DNA from: Caprimulgus europaeus | Taxonomy: Eukaryota; Chordata; Aves; Caprimulgiformes; Caprimulgidae | Assembly: GCA_907165065.1 (NCBI GenBank) | Contig: OU015530.1 | Location: 47,246,965 to 47,310,964, forward strand | Direction: 5' to 3' | DNA length: 64,000 bases | Part shown: one piece after another, positions 1 through 11,475 of the stretch | Layout of the letters: each line of letters opens with the position of its first letter | How positions within the stretch are numbered: the stretch's first letter is position 1 | Made by a program: the position numbers and the translations under genes | Notes under the pieces: generated by a model | Told to the model about the DNA's origin: nothing | Seen by the model: the letters and a program-made list of their open reading frames with translations, nothing else | Database searches by the model: none

Positions 1-656
1 CAAAATACTTCTGTTTAAGATGATATAAGGTTCACCCAGGCAGTGAGAAATCTTTCCATCACCAGCTCCTTCAAAGTAGGAGAGTAGGCACACATTGCTT
101 ATTAATACAAAAAACCATAAAACCTTCAGGCTGGTATCTGAAAAAGAAATATCTAAAAAATTACTCTCCTACACACTATTAGGGTGTTAGGGTGGCCTCA
201 AGTGGCTCATCTTTGAAGAAAAGCATATATCCCTAAAACCCAAACAAACCAAAGGGCCTACGGTTCCACAGTTTGGATAAATTTGGATTGTTTAATTACT
301 CTGCTAAAGCCTTTTTTTTTTTTTTTTTTTGAGGTAATTTGATATGGCATTTTGTAACACAAGTGTGAAGTCATTGACACTATATATAAAGTTTTCACGG
401 ATGTTATGGGAAAAAGAGACATGCACATGCCAAAAATAGTGGTTGATTTACAAAACTCAGAAGTGTCAAAGCTAATAAATAACAGTATGACTCCCAAATA
501 AGTACTCATCTGAGCGCATTCCCAGAGAACCACAGTCATTCATAAATCACTGAAGTTGTACAATGTGCATTTTAGGATGTCAGCAGAGAGTCGTGAGTGA
601 ATTATTGGCTTGTATTCACATGACTATCACTCTTCACACTGTGTCGTATAAAACAC
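1..656. other. AT-rich unique DNA, no gene seen
   Basis: Left edge of the window up to the first LTR. It is AT-rich with a T run at about 312-330. The open frames here are short and T-run dependent, and I recognise no protein, RNA gene or repeat family. Confidence 0.6.
652..656. repeat. Target-site duplication, left copy (aacac)
   Basis: Five bases immediately left of the LTR, identical to 1309-1313 on the right. With TG/CA ends on the LTR, this marks the insertion site. Confidence 0.7.
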
Positions 657-1308
657 TGTCCTGGTTTTTCTAGGATAGAGTTAATTTTCTTAGCAATCAG
701 AATAGCTGTGTTTTAGTTTCACTGTAAGACTTGTTATGAGAGAAATGTCCATAAAAGCACTAATGTTATTAGTTGCTGTTGGAGCTCAAGGCCATTGTGT
801 TTGGCTGGTTCACAGCTGCATTACGACTGGGAGGGAGAAGCACAGTGAATAGCAAAGCCCAAAACTGGCATTTCGATGTGCCAATGAAATATCCCTTGTT
901 GTGCCACATCTTGTTTAGTATTTTATCTGGGGCTGACTGGAAAGGGGTGTGACTCTCTAGGGCTTTCATTCAGGCTCTCTTTCTTCTGGGATAGCAGTTT
1001 CAGTTCAGGATTCTTGCTCCTCCAGGATCGTTATCTGGGAACGGGCTGGGCTTGGTAGGCAGGTGGTGAGCAGTTGCACTGTGCATCACTCATTTGTATA
1101 TTTTGTTACTGTTATCATTATCACTACTATTTTAATGTTAGGGTTTTGGGGTTTTTTTAAAGTTTTCTTTTATTTCTATTATTAAACTGTTCTTATCTCA
1201 ACCTACAAACTTCCTATCTTTGCCTCTCTATCCCCTGGGGGTGAGGGAGAAGTGAGTGAACAGCTGTGTTGGCTGCTAGCCAAGGGCTAGCCCAGTGAAA
1301 CTATCACA
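657..1308 (+). mobile_element. Solo LTR of an avian endogenous retrovirus (ERVL-like)
   Basis: The segment begins tgtcctggttttt, continues with the gatagagttaattttc block, and ends with the tattaaactgttcttatctcaacc block and a tatcaca terminus. This order matches an LTR type that is very common in bird genomes (known from memory, not searched). It starts TG and ends CA. The five bases before it (aacac, 652-656) are repeated directly after it (1309-1313), as expected of a target-site duplication. A 5-bp duplication fits ERVL-type elements. No internal retroviral sequence adjoins it, so it is a solo LTR left by recombination. It is a decayed, fairly old fossil. The LTR identity is firm and the family label less so. 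Confidence 0.85.
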
Positions 1309-1313
1309 AACAC
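1309..1313. repeat. Target-site duplication, right copy (aacac)
   Basis: Five bases immediately right of the LTR end (tcaca), identical to 652-656. A short match could arise by chance, but both LTR ends independently fit the expected termini. Confidence 0.7.
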
Positions 1314-4300
1314 AGATAGACAAAAGCAAAGGAAAAGCTGAAATTATAGCAATGAATGCAGGGTTCTTACTTTGAGGAAGAACCTTCTCAGGAAAATATT
1401 TTCCCAAATATTTTTTTCAATTGTCTGATAATATGGGAATCACTGGGAGAAACTGCTCAAATCCAAGAAGAAGGCATATCCAATAGATATTTCAGATCAA
1501 TTATTGTCATCAGCCTTCAGTCAGAGTATTTGTCTGAGGGTTAAATAATAGCCAGGATGTGAAGAGATAGTTAAGAAAGACTGCACAAGTTCTCTTTCTT
1601 TACTAACTTTCTCCATCTAAAAATACTTTTTCTCTGCTTTTTTTGTCTCTGAGATAGCATGCTACTAGATCCATGTCCAACCTGTATCTTCCAAGTAGTA
1701 GATTTACAATAAAAATATAATACGTTAGTCTTATTCTGCACATTACTTTGGTGTTTCAGTGGTTCTGTTAGCCTGGAGTTTCAAACTGTTCTGAGTTTCA
1801 AGTTTTCTGGTTGGTTGGTCGGTTGAGAGCTCAAATGTGAATTTTGACTTGCTCTCCAAAAAGAAAATTATTGTGAGCATTTAAGATTGAAGTTGCAACT
1901 TTGAAGTATTTGGTTTGGAAGAATCCTAACGCTTACTGAGCAGCTGGCTCCAGCTCACATTTTTGACAAAATCCAAGGAGGATGTGAATGGTGGTATGCA
2001 TTCCACACGGATGAACCAGTGTCAGTAAGTATAGCCCAGTGAAGCTGAAAGAATGATGAAATCTGATTAGTTCCCTACAAGAAAAAGCAACAAATCTTCT
2101 AGACTCCTCATTCAAGTCTTTTCCAACCTATAAAACATTTTAAATCAAACATACTAATGTAAATTTAGCTCGTGGAATTCTTTTTTTGTTCTTCCAGCAT
2201 ATTCAGATCAATTCTTTTCAACTTTCTAAAAGTCTAATGAATGAAAATCCAAGATATGTTCTAGGAAAGCTTAATTCTAACTGATGCTTGATGTTTACAA
2301 ATGGGATTATTTCTTGAGATTTTTAGAAGGTCTTGGTGAACTCAAAAGAATTAATAGGAACTGAATTCCCAAAAGGAGCCTTACACTCTGCATTAATAAC
2401 ATACTTTGTTATGATTTACTCACTAATTGCTTATTTCTTAGTCATTGGATTTGTTTATTTGTTGGTTTGTTTGTTTTGTATTTTGGGTTTTTTTGGTAAG
2501 AGAAACAGAAGAATTTAAGCATTGCAATTTTATTCTTGTAGTTCAGTCACAGAATTACATCCCATCATATAACATATAATGGATCCTCTACTAGCAGATA
2601 TCATTTGTTCAGAGTTTGGAAGACACAATAGTGTCTCCTTCCTGTTATATATTTCTTTTTTTCTTTCTTCTATTTTTTTTTTAACCCCATTTGTCTCATT
2701 GGAAACCCTAACAGAATTTTATACTGTCTTTTTGCTGTGCCTTTCCAAAGAATTTATCTCTATATTCAACAACTCCATCTTTTAAATAGAATTTTACAAG
2801 GTGAATTAAATCTTCACACAGTGAGTTTTTGAACTTCTGATGTTCTGATGATAAATCTTATGGACAAGGTTGGGGAATGGTCAAGGTAACTAGTTTAGTC
2901 TAATGTACACATGGAAAATGTTTATAAGGTTGTTGAAAAAATGGATTTACAGATTATAAACCTTAGACAAAGAGAATTCACTGTTTTCTATAAAGACATA
3001 TGCATTTGAAGATTTTTTGCCATTTTTTATACTGTTTTAGGTCAGATACCCTCTACTGTTGAATTTCCAGCAGAACATGTCAGTGTAGGAATAAGAAGTG
3101 TTAAAGCTCATATGAGTCAAGACAGAAAAGGCAATATGAGCACATAGGAGAAATATGAGAAATCAGGAAGGGACAATGATAGGAGTAGCTGATGTAAAAG
3201 ATGACCCTTCTTATAACTGGAAAATTTCAGAAAGGTGTTAAAGAAGCTACATAGTAAATATTATTTAAAATGTTCTTGGATAAAAATAGTTGCCCATATT
3301 TTTAGAACTTTGGAGAATAAAATCAAATAAATGTTTTTTAAAGGGTATTTTATAGCTCTGGCTCATGGAAAGGTGGACAAAACTACTGTAGGATAAAACA
3401 AATACAAGAAGTATGAGGCAAGATATTCAGAGTGGTGACAAATACATGTTTGATAGTTGGTAAGATTAAGCTGGGATTCTGGGTGAACAGGAAAGATGAC
3501 AGTCTTTTAAAAACTGATGGATTAAACAATTGACTGGGTGTGGAAAACAGCTAGAATTTACACTTGGTTGTCAGATTGGATGACAAGAGGGGTAAAAGTT
3601 TTAATTTACAATGGAAAAATAATTTCTGGAGATAAAGATAGCATGGAAAGGAAAATTGCTTTGGGAAACACAATTTCTGATGAATGGGATAAATATTTGG
3701 GTTTTGGAGTTGCATTAGAAAACTATTTTCTAAAGAACAGAAAAAGTGTAATGGATTGATAGTTACATTTTTTCCCGTTCTAATCTGGGATTAGAATTTA
3801 AATCTGTCAGATTAAAGATTTTTTACTCTCTTCATAACAGACACTGTAATTTTTCTGATCATATCCTATTATAAAAAAATATTTTAATAGAATTTTCAGA
3901 GGAGAATAAATTCTTGAGCAAATGTTAGCTCAAATAAAATTACAGTGAATAACTTTTTTTGCCAGTTCCACACGCATTCTCAGAATTTTTGCTTGCTCAA
4001 GGTTTTGGCCTGTGTGTTAAGTGCTGTGACAGCAGCAGAGTGTGTCACTGGGGAGGACGGGGTAGCAGAGCTGCTGGGGACGCAGTGGTTTTGGAGCACC
4101 AAAAAAGGATGGGACATGGAGTTGGAGGGACAAAAAGAGTTCAAGAATAATGAGTCTGTGAGTTTCTGGATATAAAAGGAAAAAGGGGACACACAGTCTT
4201 AGGCAAGAAGGGACTTGAGGACAGGGGATGTTGTTGAGGCTTATGGAGTATGAGGGTCTGTCTTCTCCCAGTCCCAAAAGAGCCCAAACCATGCTCTTCT

Positions 4301-6419
4301 TTCTAAGTTTCTGCATGATTTCTACCTACTCTCTCTGGATTTCTCACTTCCCAGCTGCCCAATCCCACCACAGCAAAGCTAGCCTTTTCTTAGTGAAATC
4401 CACACAGCTGACTGCTTGGCACATGCTTAAGGGTAGTTCTGTTCAGGCTAAACCCTGAGTGTGGCCAAAGTGAGATTTGAAAATACACAAGTTCTTACAA
4501 ATTTATTCCTAGAGGGAATTTTGTGCATTGAAACATTAAGGACTAGGGCTTAAAATTAATGATTCATTTAAATCATTTTCATCATTCATCCACTCCAGCA
4601 GGTCTTACCAGTTACCATGAAAGATAATATTCCCTTACAGTTAAAGGTGGATGCTATTTGTGATTTTCTCACTAACAATATGGGTTGCTTTGATGACTGA
4701 GTGCATAAGGGAAGACCATGAGAATCCTTGTCCCAAATGTAGTTGTGATTATCTCCTGTCTTACTTTATACTGAAATAATAAGGCATAATCCAAGACTGT
4801 AAAACACCTCAAGTACAATAGAAAGACAAAATATTGTTTTGTAACTTGAATTGAAGTTTGGTAATTTTATTTTCACTTCTAAAAAGCATTTCAGCTCACA
4901 AAATAAATGGTGAAAACTATCCTTGTGTTGTTTTATTATTTGTTTACTTACATAGTAAGAATTTGGAAATGTAAACTATATATAATGTGAAATGCAAAGA
5001 TTTAATTTTGTCCCGTGCTTCTACAACACCTAATGTGATGGGAGCCCCAGGCTGAGTTGGCAGAAAATTGCCACATGACAGATCATGTGTGGAAATGGTA
5101 ATGGAATAAGAAACATTGAGAAGAACAAATTCCAATTTCCAACTCATATTAAAATACAGGTAGTTTTGATCTATTTTTTTGTCTGAAATATCTAACAGTC
5201 TTAAATCAACAATATGTGACATAATTTAATAAGAAGAATAATATCAGAAAACTAAAACCAGTCTTTCTAGCTGGTGAAAACATCTTTTTCCCACTGTGTT
5301 CTTATACTTCTGTTTCTGCTTCTACCTGGAACACAAACTTTAGGGAATGTACAAAAACACAATAAGCCTACTTTATTGCTCCTGCTGCTTAATGTATGTA
5401 GGGTCTGTCCACGTTGATAGAAAGAGACAAAAATATTTTATTTTCTGCTCATGTTTATTCTCTCTAACTTAAGGTTCTAAAACCACATCAGATCAAATCA
5501 ATGAAGTATGAATTTTCATATTTTTCTTCCTTTGTGTATAGAGACAAAATTAGTCATTAATTGATCTGCGGTTGACTTGTGAGACACACCCTCAGTTAAA
5601 GTGGAAGAATCTAAGTAATTTCACTGATCATATTGTGTTTAGAAAATATAAACTTAAAAAAAAATCACCAAATATACACATTTAAGTAACGTATTCTTTG
5701 CTTCCAGTTCCATTGAAGCCTGAGATTGCCTCTGAAAACTGAGCTCCCAATAAAGGAAAAGACCTAGGCCAGTAGAAAAAAAGCACTTTTTAAAGTGGGA
5801 AACAGCACTCATTTTGGTTTTGAATTTGATATGTTGTACTGGGACATACTAAAAAAGCATCACTGATATTTCTGTCTGGATGTCCTTATGCCTACAGTTT
5901 TGCTGGGCCTAAAATTACACTTGTCTTAACTTTATACCAGTTTTATATCTGTATTTAGATACCTGCTTTATTTATTTTTTCAGTAAAAAATGCCTTTTCA
6001 AATGATCACTTAGCATCTAAAATCTCTCATTTGTGCATTTGATTGGACTACTAAATGGAACTTGTCTGTAAGTCCAGCAAATGACTACAAAATCCAATTG
6101 GTGGTTCTTACTACATCAGTACTCATGGGCTTCCCATTTATAAAAAAGGGGATTAATTTGCTTCCCAGAGGTACTGGGAAAAAGTTCATTAATATGTAAG
6201 TAAGATCCTCAACAATTTGATCCTCAACTGTTTTGGTATTGAGAGCTTTGTCAAAACAGGTAGCGTATATTTGTGTTGCTATTTTGCCATGTATATTTGA
6301 CACATAAATAACCCCAAAGATTTAAGAATAGAAAATTGTTTTTTAAGGATGAAATTGCAAAAATTATTAGGAGAATCTCTTCTTAAATCACATTAACAGT
6401 GACTGAGCAGCCACTTTAA
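1314..6419. other. AT-rich DNA without a supported gene
   Basis: Several kilobases of AT-rich sequence with short scattered open frames, none resembling a known protein. Two local points are discussed in the findings: an open segment ending in a strong splice donor (1941-2024), and a GC-richer patch at about 3960-4460 with a TATA-like tataaaagg at 4171-4179. No repeat family was recognised here. Confidence 0.5.
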
Positions 6420-6600
6420 ATTCAGACTCAGTGACTTAGGTGCAAGGAGGATTTTATGTGATTAACTCCCAGGACTGAGGTTAAGAACAAATTTGTCAAA
6501 TTCCAACCCCCTCCATAGATTTATCATGTGACATTGGACAAGTTACTTAACCTCTCTTCTTAATTTACAAAAGAGGACCCAATTCTTCTTCGCACTTTCA
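6420..6600 (+). repeat. Ancient MIR/CORE-SINE-like fragment
   Basis: The stretch at about 6523-6580 reads gtgacattggacaagttac followed by ttaacctctctt, then a degenerate counterpart of the catctgtaaaatgg block. This is close to the conserved 3' half of MIR-type SINEs (the gtgacct..ggcaagt..cttaacctctc region). The edges are diffuse. MIR-type elements pre-date the bird-mammal split, so this is an old immobile remnant. The identification is from memory of the consensus and was not aligned. Confidence 0.6.
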
Positions 6601-9221
6601 TCTTCCAAAAAATAAATCTTTTGAACAAAGTGAGGAATAGAGATTAATTGCCCAATCTTCCAGTTAAGGTAAATTTACATAAGGATATCTTTAAGTCTCA
6701 AATGTTTAACTTGGTCCTGATGAATTAAAGAAGTTGTAGAGGGAAAAAGACTACTAAATACCAACTCCATACACATCATAAAGTTATTTTGGAAAATATT
6801 TTAGCAGCTGTACTCCCTTTGCTTCACACGATTCCCCGTTTTTTTTTTAATTTGTGCTATAAGGTAAGAGGAACGTGTGTACTCTAGTTTTTAAGGATGG
6901 GAAATAAATTATGAAAGCCTTTGCCAAAAAGATGAAAACTGTGGAAGTAGATGAAAACAGATCAGAAGACAGCAAATCCTCCATCTCTCTTAATAATTGT
7001 GGCTGCAAAATGGCTTAAATATAAAAAACCTTCTTTTTGACTGAATCCACTGAGCATGTTGAGCTTATTGCTGATACTTTGAAATCTTAATTAATAGTTG
7101 AAAATTATGGCATATATTAGGGAAAATTTTCTTAAGAAAAATAATAGACTAACAGTCTCTCTGTAGGCAAAATTAATCTCTTTCCTCCCATATCTGTTGT
7201 CTCCTACCTCCCTGGAAACCCTGCCTGTGATGAGGGGAACACAACGTGTGTCCACCTTACAAGGGGATGATGAGAGTGTTGTTGTCACCCTTAAGTGACT
7301 ACCAGCTGCTGCTATCAAATCAAAAATGGCTGGAAAAATTGAAAGGGACATAAGAAAGTAATCCTTTCAAATTGCCACACTATTTACTGGAAAGAGAGGC
7401 TTTCAGAGGAAATCAAGCATGTAATCCTGTAAGCCCTCTGCCCAGTCATAGCATGAGCACACAGGGGCATCTATCGAAATATGGTAATGATCACAGTTCT
7501 ACAGCCCAGGGAACAAATGAAAATAATGAATATATTTTAAAAATAGGGAGAGATTCACTATTCCCATGGGCTCAGAACAACTGTTGCTATTCATAATTAA
7601 AAGCATCCAGCTATATACTTTTAGCCTTTATGTAAATTTGTTTGGAACTGAGATGGTAAAAACCTCCCTACCCAAAACAAACACATTTATAGAAATAGTC
7701 ACAGCATTATCATGCTGCATAATATTGAAAACATCCATTTTATGGCTGCACAATTTCCTCCTCATACTACTGTGCACCAGCAGTGACAAATACAAAAGCA
7801 GATCGATTTAAAGTTCAAGTTAAGTTGCATGAGTTCCCCATGGTGAAGCAATTATTCCCTCAGAGGATCTCATTTTCTTTATCACACCATGAATTCCTCA
7901 GACAACGAATGTGCAGTTTCCACCATGTGGTTACTTGCATTGCAACAAAAATCTCAGGAACAGTATTTAAGGGCAGATATTTTTCTCTCTGTGGAGTTTG
8001 ATCTCTCTACAATCAAAAGCATTTATTCTGGGAAAAATCATGTTTCCATTAATCTAATCTCAGCCATCCCTTTCCCTTTAAATCCACAAGTTATTTACTT
8101 CTCAATAATATAGATTTACCTTTTTGATAAAAACCTGAGGTGTATATAATAACACTACATATATTGGATTGCAATAAAGTGGTACAACCAATATTTTATA
8201 TATCTAAGAGCTGGAGATAGACATCGTCACTGAACCTTAGTGTTATACTCTGCTGTATGTCATTGCAATACATGAACAACATTGGTTTCAAGCCTGTTAC
8301 CATACTCAAAATTTAGTTTCTTCCTTGCAACACTCTGTGCTATTTGGACCAATAACTCCAATCTCTAGCTGTAGCCTTCCTGCAGCCACCACTAGGAGTG
8401 TGGTGTCCATCTCTCTTTTTCTTTCTTTGATGTTAGTTTTAGGGGGTAGAGCTCTGCAGATCTTCTGTCCTAGAGTCACATAGCAAGGTGACTGTAGAAA
8501 AAATTTCTTACTTAAGTTCATAATTTCTAATTGCAATTCTTGCAGGTATTCCGGTTTTGGTTTAACCAGAATTTTAAAAAATCCACTATACAGAGGATTT
8601 CCTAAGGTAATAAAAGCCAATCAGATAATTTTACATTGCAAATGTGAATAGACTTACCAAGCTTGATAACACTCATGATGGTTTTGTTTCTGGTTTAGTA
8701 AAGACACCCTTGACATATTCAGTGGCCAAGAACAGTCTTGATAAATCCTCTGGTTTTAAGAAAGTTACATATTACAACAATTATACTAATTCCATTAAGT
8801 TAATCATTCCTTTGTTTTTCTGCTGAATATTTTTTTTACCTTATGTCTCTCTCTTTTTTCATTTAGCTGCAGAGTGCTGGAGAACTCACCTGTTAAATTA
8901 GCGAAAACTGTATTAAGACCTAAATCCTGTTTTCATTCTCTCATTTATTAGACATGATATAAATATATTCTTGGAGATCTGATTTGCCTGAATCCCTTAC
9001 TTCTGACAGGAAACTAGCTGAGTTGTTGTGTTTTGTTTTGTTTTGTTTTGTTTTTCTTGTGGCCATATTCAGATATAATAAATATAACTTTTGTGTAGAG
9101 TTTCCTATTGGCTTAACCAAGACTTCTAAAGACAACTAGCTGATATGAAACACTAGACTCAAGGGCTCATGTGCAATTTGGGCACCCAAATATGGGTGCA
9201 GGATACTGAACAGAAGTATTT
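6601..9221. other. AT-rich DNA without a supported gene
   Basis: No recognised gene or repeat apart from a (TTTTG)n microsatellite at about 9031-9055. The open frames of 60-104 codons here, including a minus-strand one at 8306-8620, show no domain or motif I know. Confidence 0.5.
9031..9055. repeat. (TTTTG)n microsatellite
   Basis: About five uninterrupted copies of ttttg on the plus strand. Confidence 0.9.
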
Positions 9222-9648
9222 TGTGCTGGTTTTGGCTGGAGTAGAGCTAATTTTTTTCATAGCAGCAATTTTAGATTTGTGCTGGAAACAGTGTTGATAA
9301 CATAGGAATATTTTAGTTACTGCTGAGCAGTACTTACACAGTCAAGGCTTTTTTTACTCTTCATATAACCCACCAGCAAGAAGGCTTTGGGTGCACAAAA
9401 AGCTGGGAGGGGACACAGCCAGGACAGCTGACCCTAACTGACCAAATAGATATTCCTTTTTATATGAAGTCATGCTTAGCAATAAAACTAGGCCGAAGGT
9501 TGGCTGCGGGGCCGCTGTTCAGGGACTGGCTGGGCATTGCTTGGTTGGTGGTGAGCAATTGTTTTCATTTTCATCACTTGTCTTTCTTGGATTTTATTTT
9601 TCTTTTTATTCTTCTTCTTTACATTAACAACAACAACAACAACGAGAA

Positions 9649-9703
<55 letters not shown>

Positions 9704-9730
9704 TTCATTTTCATTTTTATTATTATTATT
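9222..9730 (+). mobile_element. Partial avian ERV LTR, same type as the one at 657-1308
   Basis: It starts tgtgctggttttggctgg and carries the blocks gtgctggaaacagtgttg, tagttactgctgagcagt, gggaggggacacagcc, aggacagctgacc and ggtggtgagcaattg in the order typical of this common bird LTR. The GC-rich blocks are better preserved than in the copy at 657. Recognisable LTR sequence ends in an expanded trinucleotide block (9626-9730). The tattaaactg..ctcaacc segment seen in the first copy is not found downstream, so this is a partial fossil copy without a visible target-site duplication. Confidence 0.82.
9626..9730. repeat. (AAC)n / (TTA)n trinucleotide microsatellite block inside the LTR
   Basis: About six aac units (9626-9643), then about eighteen tta units (9651-9704), two ttttca units and a further tta run. 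The ordinary form of this LTR already has a short att-rich segment at this place, so the array probably grew from it. The long isoleucine-rich and asparagine-rich open frames here are only translations of the array. Confidence 0.9.
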
Positions 9731-9784
9731 GACACCTAAATTCAAAAAAGGTTAATATTTTTAATACAATTTTTTCCTGCAAAT

Positions 9785-9825
9785 TACATACGTACACATG
9801 CACACACACGTATGTACGCATACAC
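9785..9825. repeat. 41-bp strictly alternating pyrimidine-purine tract
   Basis: Every base from 9785 to 9825 alternates pyrimidine/purine in a mix of ta, ca, cg and tg steps. It contains a 9-bp inverted repeat: tacatacgt at 9785-9793 and acgtatgta at 9808-9816. Such tracts can adopt left-handed Z-DNA or cruciform structure under supercoiling. That is known of the sequence class and has not been shown here. Confidence 0.85.
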
Positions 9826-11410
9826 TCATTGATTACTTTTCACATTTTTGTATTCTTTTTTTGATTGTGTTGTTGCTTATAGATCAGAAAGACAAATAAT
9901 GTCCTGAGTAAAGGTACAGAGGAAGAATTATCACATCAGGCAGAGTTTCAGTGAAAGAGGTAGGATCAGAGACAAGGATGGGATTTTACTCTGAGATGTC
10001 ACAGTGTGTGTACAATCCTAAGAGGAAAGAGGGAGAAACTGTGGAGAGTCATGAGGGAGATGAGGACAGGGGATCAGAGCTGCAGAAGGTTATGAAGGAG
10101 AGAACAAGAAGTTCAAACCGACTATGGAAAAGGAGAGGGTCAGCCTGAGAGCCTTAAAAAAAAAATGTTGTCACCTGAATGTCAAATGTCATCCTCAGTA
10201 TTATTTTAATTACTTCAACAGAAATATCATAGATTGTATGTCCTCTCCACCACCACTAAAATCATTTATAAAAAGGAAATTTAAGAAAATAATTCAGGAA
10301 AACAAATATTTCAGTTGGGTTGCATGGAAGTGAAACTTGCTGCTCCCTGGCGCAATTCCCTGCCAAACAAGACCAGCATCCCCATGAGTTATAGAGGAGT
10401 GATGGAGCTGCAACGTTTGCAGGGGTCCATCTCCAGGGCAGGCAGTAGGAGGAGGTTTACCATATCTGACCTGGCAGGACAGAAGCGTCCTGAAACTATG
10501 TTGCCTTGAAATCTGAACTTCCAGGCAAGCCCTGCTTTGGTGAAGGTGTGCTGAAATCAATCCCTTTCCATGCAATACTTCAGTTTTGACAGAGCACCAT
10601 TTTCTGCAAAGAAGCAGTTTGCTGAAAAACTGATGACAGGTTTTGTTCACAGGACTGAGCTGAATAAGAGCAGAAAACTGTGTTTTCAGCTGGTTTTTGT
10701 AAGCAAACTTACATTTTGACAGTTTCATGATACTTAAGAGAGAGGAAAAAAAAATCTGCCAGGAATGTTATTTTTTTTATTTTAAAAGCATACTCGTCAG
10801 CCTCATTACACAGAAGGTATAATGGTGGACATCTAGGTCATAACATGCACTAAAACATAATGTTATTGCAAATGTAAGTTTTAAGAGAAAAAAAAAGGAA
10901 AAAGCACATGTGTCATCTGGAGTTACAGCCAAAACTACAGCTTATCAGCAGTTTGATAACTGGTCAACCAGCAGTGCTCACCAGTTCATGACTGTTATCT
11001 ACATGTTTTCCCATTTATCACATGCCAGCTGAGGCAAATTTTCAGCTGGGAAATATAGCAGCTGTCTCTGTGGAAAATAAAAGATTGTCACTTTAAATTT
11101 CTTTGCAGCATGAAAGAAATGTCAGCTTCATGCTGGAAATGTACAGTGATACACATTTTTTCTGACCTGAAAATGTTGCATCTATTCATGCTCATGAAAA
11201 TGTCATTTGTGACTTCTTTTTTCTACTTTTTGTTGGTTTTTAAAAAAAAAAAAAAAACAAAAAAATTTTCAACCTAAAAAAAATCCCCTTATCTAGCTAC
11301 TCAGTAATCACAGTGTAAATTTAACACTAATCTCTCACATAAAATCCTGAAAGATTTAAAGAATTTATATTTGTGGTAAAATACTTTGCCATTAAAAAAA
11401 ATAATAATAG

Positions 11411-11475
11411 ACAAGAAAAAAGATAGAAGGAAGGAAGAAAGGAAGGGAGGGAGGGGGACAGAAGAAAGGAAAATA
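11411..11475. repeat. Purine-rich (GGAA/GGGA)n simple repeat
   Basis: Almost pure A/G run built from ggaa, gaaa and gggag units with a single c interruption near 11459. Low-complexity sequence of microsatellite origin. Confidence 0.85.

Noticed and set aside
6167-6193. 27-nt segment between a good acceptor (tgcttcccag) and donor (gtaagtaag)
   Set aside because: Too short to judge as a microexon without transcript or conservation data.
8546-8606. Exon-like 61-nt segment after ttgcag and before gtaata
   Set aside because: The donor is only moderate. Its existence mainly shows how often decoy exons occur in this sequence.
9464-9745. Open frames with long isoleucine or asparagine runs on both strands
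   Set aside because: They are translations of the (AAC)n/(TTA)n microsatellite inside an LTR, not proteins.
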